Below the pieces are notes generated by a model. It worked only from the letters and a program-made list of their open reading frames with translations. It ran no database searches and had not been told where the DNA came from. A stretch of DNA of 64,000 bases from Ruminococcus sp. GTDB lineage: Bacteria; Bacillota; Clostridia; Oscillospirales; Ruminococcaceae. Shown here piece by piece: positions 60,933-64,000 of this stretch (within the stretch, counting starts at the first letter, position 1; each line of letters opens with the position of its first letter). The translations under genes and the position numbers were made by a program. The stretch covers positions 1 through 64,000 of the forward strand of contig JAFTQW010000001.1 of assembly GCA_017462565.1 (NCBI GenBank), in the 5' to 3' direction.

Positions 60933-61283
60933 TTATTTTTCACTTAATTCTTCTATAAGGTTCATAACTTTAACTTTATCCGAAAAGCTTAGTTTGGAAA
61001 ATGCCTCCAATACCTGATTAGCAGTTTCGTCATATTGTTTTTCATGATTCGATTCCATGATATTTGTTGTGTCATTTTCTTCTCTTCCTAAAAGGTAATC
61101 TACGGAACAATTAAGATAATCAGCGATTTTATATATGGTTTGCGTGGTAACATCAGCACCAGAAGCAATTTTAGAAACCGTATTTGGACCTAAAGAACAA
61201 TCTTTAAGCAGTTTCTTAATAGTAGTATGCTGTTTTTGGACTTGAATTTTTATATTTTCTGCTATTATTTGTGTATTTTTCAT
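60933..61283 (-). CDS. XRE-family transcriptional regulator (116 aa)
   Basis: HTH at about residues 8-68: IKIQVQKQHTTIKKLLKDC, GPNTVSKIASGADVTTQTI (turn and recognition helix), and ADYLNCSVDYLLGREEN. The tail ends FSDKVKVMNLIEELSEK. GAGGTG precedes the ATG at 61283; an open frame five codons longer lacks a binding site. It is the first gene read from the minus-strand promoter at 61412-61440 and lies 56 nt ahead of the second XRE gene. Confidence 0.88.
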   Translation of the reverse strand: MKNTQIIAENIKIQVQKQHTTIKKLLKDCSLGPNTVSKIASGADVTTQTIYKIADYLNCSVDYLLGREENDTTNIMESNHEKQYDETANQVLEAFSKLSFSDKVKVMNLIEELSEK

Positions 61284-61318
61284 AATAACACACCTCATTT
61301 TTGTTTATTACGACAAAT

Positions 61319-61361
61319 TCAACCTTTAAAGGTTGACAATAACCTTGTAAGGTTGTATAAT
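61319..61361 (+). promoter_or_regulatory. Plus promoter with two palindromic operators
   Basis: TTGACA (61333-61338), 17 nt, TATAAT (61356-61361). Operator 1, TCAACCTTTAAAGGTTGA (61319-61336), is a perfect 18-bp palindrome overlapping the -35. Operator 2, AACCTTGTAAGGTT (61341-61354), sits in the spacer. The centres are exactly 20 bp apart, on the same face of the helix, as expected for two repressor dimers. Confidence 0.85.
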
Positions 61362-61411
61362 AACTGTAGTAAGATTTAAATGATATAAAATGGAAAATGA
61401 TATACAAAATT

Positions 61412-61440
61412 ATTATATCACATAAATTAGCCACAGTCAA
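61412..61440 (-). promoter_or_regulatory. Minus promoter of the XRE pair, facing the plus promoter
   Basis: On the minus strand TTGACT (61435-61440), 17 nt, TATAAT (61412-61417). Its transcript would start near 61405 and run through the opposing promoter and both operators before reaching the XRE gene at 61283. Confidence 0.85.
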
Positions 61441-61505
61441 TATAAATAGGCTACACATAAGTAAATAATCCGAAGTATAATCATACTAAAGGAGATGTTA
61501 GACAA

Positions 61506-61817
61506 ATGAACTATATTGGCGAACGAATATCGCATATCAGAAAGGCTCGTGGATATTCTCAAAAAAGACTGGCTGATTTAGCTGGTATTTCAGTTCAGTT
61601 TCTTTCCGATATTGAGAACAATAAGAAAGGTATGACTGTGACAACACTAAAGCATATAGCTGAAATTCTCAATGTTACCACAGATTACATTATTTATGGC
61701 ATAGAAACGGAAAATAGAAACTGTATAATTGACACTGCTCTTGATATTTTCTCTAATGCAGAGAAAAATAAAATTAAATATATACTTGAGATTTTCATAA
61801 GCACTATCCTCCAATAA
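61506..61817 (+). CDS. XRE-family transcriptional regulator (103 aa)
   Basis: HTH_XRE domain at residues 5-62 with ISHIRKARGYSQKRLADLAG, ISVQFLSDIENNKKGMTVTT and AEILNVTTDYIIYG, a textbook Cro/C1 fold. The C-terminal helix (AEKNKIKYILEIFISTIL) may dimerise. AAGGAGATG lies 8 nt before the ATG. It is read from the operator-bearing promoter at 61333, with a 5' UTR of about 137 nt, and divergent from the XRE pair. Likely one arm of a two-state switch; no integrase or toxin gene is visible alongside. Confidence 0.9.
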   Translation: MNYIGERISHIRKARGYSQKRLADLAGISVQFLSDIENNKKGMTVTTLKHIAEILNVTTDYIIYGIETENRNCIIDTALDIFSNAEKNKIKYILEIFISTILQ

Positions 61818-61821
61818 TTCA

Positions 61822-61850
61822 TTGACATTGTTACAATAATATGATATAAT
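61822..61850 (+). promoter_or_regulatory. Promoter of the 363-aa lipoprotein gene
   Basis: TTGACA (61822-61827), a 17-nt spacer and TATAAT (61845-61850). It gives a short leader of about 25 nt that carries GGAGG. Confidence 0.85.
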
Positions 61851-61881
61851 TATATTATCTTAATTATTGGAGGTTTACACC

Positions 61882-62973
61882 ATGAAAAAATTACTCGCAT
61901 TTCTTACCGCATTCACTTCAGCAGCTGCGCTTTTTGTCGGCTGCGGCAAAACCGACGATTCCGACGATAAAGAAAAATCCTCCGATTCTTCGGGCTACGA
62001 GGAAGCTGTTCAGGATATGGTCGACGCTATCAACAATAAAGATGTGAATAAAATCATGGAATTATCCATGCCCGATGACGCCGCCGGATTTGTTGTTGAT
62101 ATACTCGAAGCGACCGGAAACGATATGGGCGAAGTTCTGGATGAAGAATTCGGCGGAGTCAAACTCATCAGCGTTGAAAAAACAGGAGATGTTGACGAAG
62201 AAACTCTTATGATGCTTGAAAAAGTCTTTTCCATATTAATTGACGTCGGAGAATATATGGACGAAAACGACCTCAGCTTTGAAGACCTGATGGAATTTGA
62301 CGAAAGCGAGCTTGAGGATACTCCCTTTGCATATCTGAAGGATATCGACTCCGAAGAGGATCTCAAAAAAGTCGAATCAAGATTCACTATAGCAGATTGC
62401 CTTCTTGCCAACGTTACTCTTGAAGACGAGGACGGCGAACAGGAATCTATGGAAATTCCGCTTTATAAAATAAAAGGCGAGGGCTGGAACACCGACTTGA
62501 TAATGTATCCTGCTATGATAGGATATGTCAAGAAGTCGAAGCAGGCTTCTCTTAACTCATATGCAAATACATTATCTAAAGCAGCTATGGCAGCTCTTAC
62601 AGACATGGACGAAGAGGGCTATGATATAGACGGAACCTTTATTATCAGTTCTGATGAAAGCCTGAATTATAATGTAAACAGCGATTTTGACGTTGATATG
62701 TTCAAAGAAAATGCAGAAAATTATTTCGGCGATATCACTAAGACAGATTATTTCGTTGTTATAAGCGAGGGAAGCTGCGTATATTCGGCTTGCATCCGGA
62801 ATGAGGATGAAGAGTATATCGGAACATACCCCATTCAGGCACGTCCCGACCGCTTTGAGTATAAGTCTTATCTTGAAACAGAATCCATTGAAGGCTCGGA
62901 ATATACCCTCGAGGAACTTTACAATATGGCTGTCGATGCGATCGACAACATGGATTATGAGGACATGGAATAA
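61882..62973 (+). CDS. Acidic lipoprotein (363 aa)
   Basis: Lipobox FVGC with Cys at 21, short Asp/Ser/Lys linker, then YEEAVQDMVDAINNKDVNKIMEL, a helical opening like DUF4878/DUF5105-type (NTF2-like) lipoproteins, and a long acidic body. The second half (KQASLNSYANTLSKAAMAAL, then GSCVYSACIRNEDEEYIGTY) resembles the structured tail of pilin-like lipoproteins seen elsewhere in this window. GGAGG is 8 nt before the ATG at 61882; an upstream in-frame TTG overlaps that site and is less likely. Function unknown. Confidence 0.83.
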   Translation: MKKLLAFLTAFTSAAALFVGCGKTDDSDDKEKSSDSSGYEEAVQDMVDAINNKDVNKIMELSMPDDAAGFVVDILEATGNDMGEVLDEEFGGVKLISVEKTGDVDEETLMMLEKVFSILIDVGEYMDENDLSFEDLMEFDESELEDTPFAYLKDIDSEEDLKKVESRFTIADCLLANVTLEDEDGEQESMEIPLYKIKGEGWNTDLIMYPAMIGYVKKSKQASLNSYANTLSKAAMAALTDMDEEGYDIDGTFIISSDESLNYNVNSDFDVDMFKENAENYFGDITKTDYFVVISEGSCVYSACIRNEDEEYIGTYPIQARPDRFEYKSYLETESIEGSEYTLEELYNMAVDAIDNMDYEDME

Positions 62974-62979
62974 AAAATT

Positions 62980-63008
62980 AACGGCAGTCTTTAGGGCTGC
63001 CGTTTTCA
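62980..63008 (+). terminator. Terminator after the 363-aa lipoprotein
   Basis: AACGGCAGTC-TTTAG-GGCTGCCGTT followed by TTCACTTTATTTT. Confidence 0.75.
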
Positions 63009-63029
63009 CTTTATTTTCACAAAAATTTG

Positions 63030-63058
63030 TTGACATTCCAATGCAAGTATGCTACAAT
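63030..63058 (+). promoter_or_regulatory. Promoter of the GH74 gene
   Basis: TTGACA (63030-63035), a 17-nt spacer and TACAAT (63053-63058), about 70 nt before the ATG. Confidence 0.8.
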
Positions 63059-63128
63059 AAATTTATAAAAAATATTTGCATATTGTTCTCATAGACTGAG
63101 AACAAATTAATTTAAGGAGTGAAATTAT

Positions 63129-64000
63129 ATGACTTTATTCAAAAAGACATTGGCAGGTCTTTTTGCTCTTTGTATCGGAACTGTTAGCATTCCGGTTTCA
63201 GATTCTTTTATAAATAATAAAATTTCTGTATCGGCAGCTGAAGATATCTCGTCAAAAATGGAATGGGATACTATGAAAATCGGCGGCGGCGGTTTCGTTT
63301 CAGGCATCGTTACCGGTCAGAAAGAAATGTACCTCCGTACAGACGTCGGCGGTGCGTACAAATTCGACTACAAACAGAACAGATGGGTACAGCTTTTTGA
63401 CTTTCTCAATGAAGAAGAAAGAGGACTTTTAAGCGTCAAGGGCATGGCTATAGACCCAAATGATGATGATACCGTTTATTTCCTTTGCGGCTGTGCCTAC
63501 TTCTCAGGTGCAAGAACTGTCATTTACAAGACTACCGACGGCGGTGAGACTTTCACAGCGGCTGATGTTACAGACATGATTCAGGTACACGGCAACGGCG
63601 ACGGACGTGAATGCTGTGAACCTATCGCTATAAATCCCGACGACCCGGATACCATCTATGCGGGCGGCGACGTCACGGCAGGTGATTCCGCACTTATCAA
63701 GTCAACGGACGGCGGTAAAACATGGAATCCCGTAAAGGGTTACGATGATTTGGGACTGTTTGACTATTCCATGAAATATCCTTTCTGGACAGACCATATT
63801 GCCCGTGGCTGTGAGGATAAGGGCGAACAGGGCTATAATCAGCAGAACGGTATTGGTACTATCCATATTGAGGGCGGTAAGGTATATGTCGGAACATCTG
63901 TAACAGGTCAGACAAATATCCACGTTGCTGATGTTAAGGACGATAAATTTACCGAGCTTTCAGCAGATCTTCCAAACGCTAACTATCCGCTTTCAATAAC
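63129..64000 (+). CDS. Secreted GH74 xyloglucanase, 5' part only
   Basis: The frame is open to the window end (about 290 residues shown). A signal peptide (about 1-35, MTLFKKTLAGLFALCIG, ending near SVSAAED) precedes a GH74 seven-bladed propeller: MKIGGGGFVSGIVTG, then YLRTDVGGAYKFD, where the family keeps a catalytic Asp. Later repeats YKTTDGGETF and KSTDGGKTWNPV are Asp-box-like propeller strands. GH74 enzymes cut the beta-1,4-glucan backbone of xyloglucan. AAGGAG supports the start. The second catalytic Asp, and any dockerin or CBM at the C terminus, lie outside the window. Confidence 0.93.
   Translation, partial: MTLFKKTLAGLFALCIGTVSIPVSDSFINNKISVSAAEDISSKMEWDTMKIGGGGFVSGIVTGQKEMYLRTDVGGAYKFDYKQNRWVQLFDFLNEEERGLLSVKGMAIDPNDDDTVYFLCGCAYFSGARTVIYKTTDGGETFTAADVTDMIQVHGNGDGRECCEPIAINPDDPDTIYAGGDVTAGDSALIKSTDGGKTWNPVKGYDDLGLFDYSMKYPFWTDHIARGCEDKGEQGYNQQNGIGTIHIEGGKVYVGTSVTGQTNIHVADVKDDKFTELSADLPNANYPLSI

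Noticed and set aside
60538-61817. Intact prophage or conjugative element
   Set aside because: No integrase, terminase, portal, relaxase or attachment repeats; only regulators.

Overview
The window looks like a chromosome segment of a low-to-moderate GC, spore-lineage Firmicute of the Ruminococcaceae, most likely a Ruminococcus-like fibre degrader. The evidence is SpoVS and SpoVAC together with YmdB, a GH94 cellobiose-type phosphorylase, a secreted GH74 xyloglucanase, pyruvate:ferredoxin oxidoreductase and pyruvate phosphate dikinase, many acidic Thr/Ser/Pro-rich lipoproteins, and sigma-A promoters with a near-invariant 17-nt spacer. The species assignment is inference; no rRNA is present.

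Layout. 1-0.8 kb: two tRNA genes (Asp partial, Val) with their promoter, and two small divergent genes, one a Cro-like HTH. 0.8-5.7 kb: recG, spoVS, ymdB, an amidohydrolase and a CadC-like ArsR sensor on the minus strand. 6.0-8.8 kb: a P-type cation ATPase under a yybP-ykoY (manganese) riboswitch. 9-16.3 kb: two paralogous acidic lipoproteins, a duplicated repeat region, a CorC/CNNM transporter, a VanY-like carboxypeptidase, a polysaccharide flippase and a histidine phosphatase. 16.4-21.7 kb: a Gld-like ABC cluster (ATPase, permease, GldG-like, DUF4340). 21.8-30.6 kb: the rimP-nusA-ylxR-ylxQ-infB-rbfA-nrnA-truB-ribF translation/RNA operon, with an extra unknown gene between infB and rbfA. 30.9-36.0 kb: a PHP phosphatase, pth and mfd. 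36.2-47.4 kb: a cell-wall-anchored-looking protein, lipoproteins, DUF2130, GH94, secG, rnr and an orphan phosphopantetheinyl transferase. 48.4-55.6 kb: PFOR, a candidate small RNA, spoVAC and ppdK. 56.6-64 kb: an alpha-helical protein, a two-component system, three XRE regulators around a compact switch, a lipoprotein and the start of a GH74 enzyme.

The most unusual content is non-coding. (1) A dispersed element of about 240 bp occurs about nine times in intergenic gaps. It has imperfect terminal inverted repeats and three or four internal hairpins whose arms differ between copies but stay complementary. (2) A short plus-strand transcription unit at 52.2 kb has a near-consensus promoter, a 5' hairpin, a CU-rich anti-Shine-Dalgarno stretch and an intrinsic terminator, but no ORF. 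(3) Two near-consensus promoters face each other between XRE genes at 61.3-61.4 kb, one carrying two 14-bp palindromes exactly 20 bp apart, which looks like a bistable switch. (4) A 172-bp MITE flanked by TTAA lies so that the duplicated TTAA supplies a gene's stop codon.

Physiologically, GH74 plus GH94 suggest breakdown of plant beta-glucans outside the cell with phosphorolysis of disaccharides inside. PpdK and PFOR would carry the lower glycolytic flux to acetyl-CoA and reduced ferredoxin. All functional calls rest on motifs and gene order read by eye; no database search was run.
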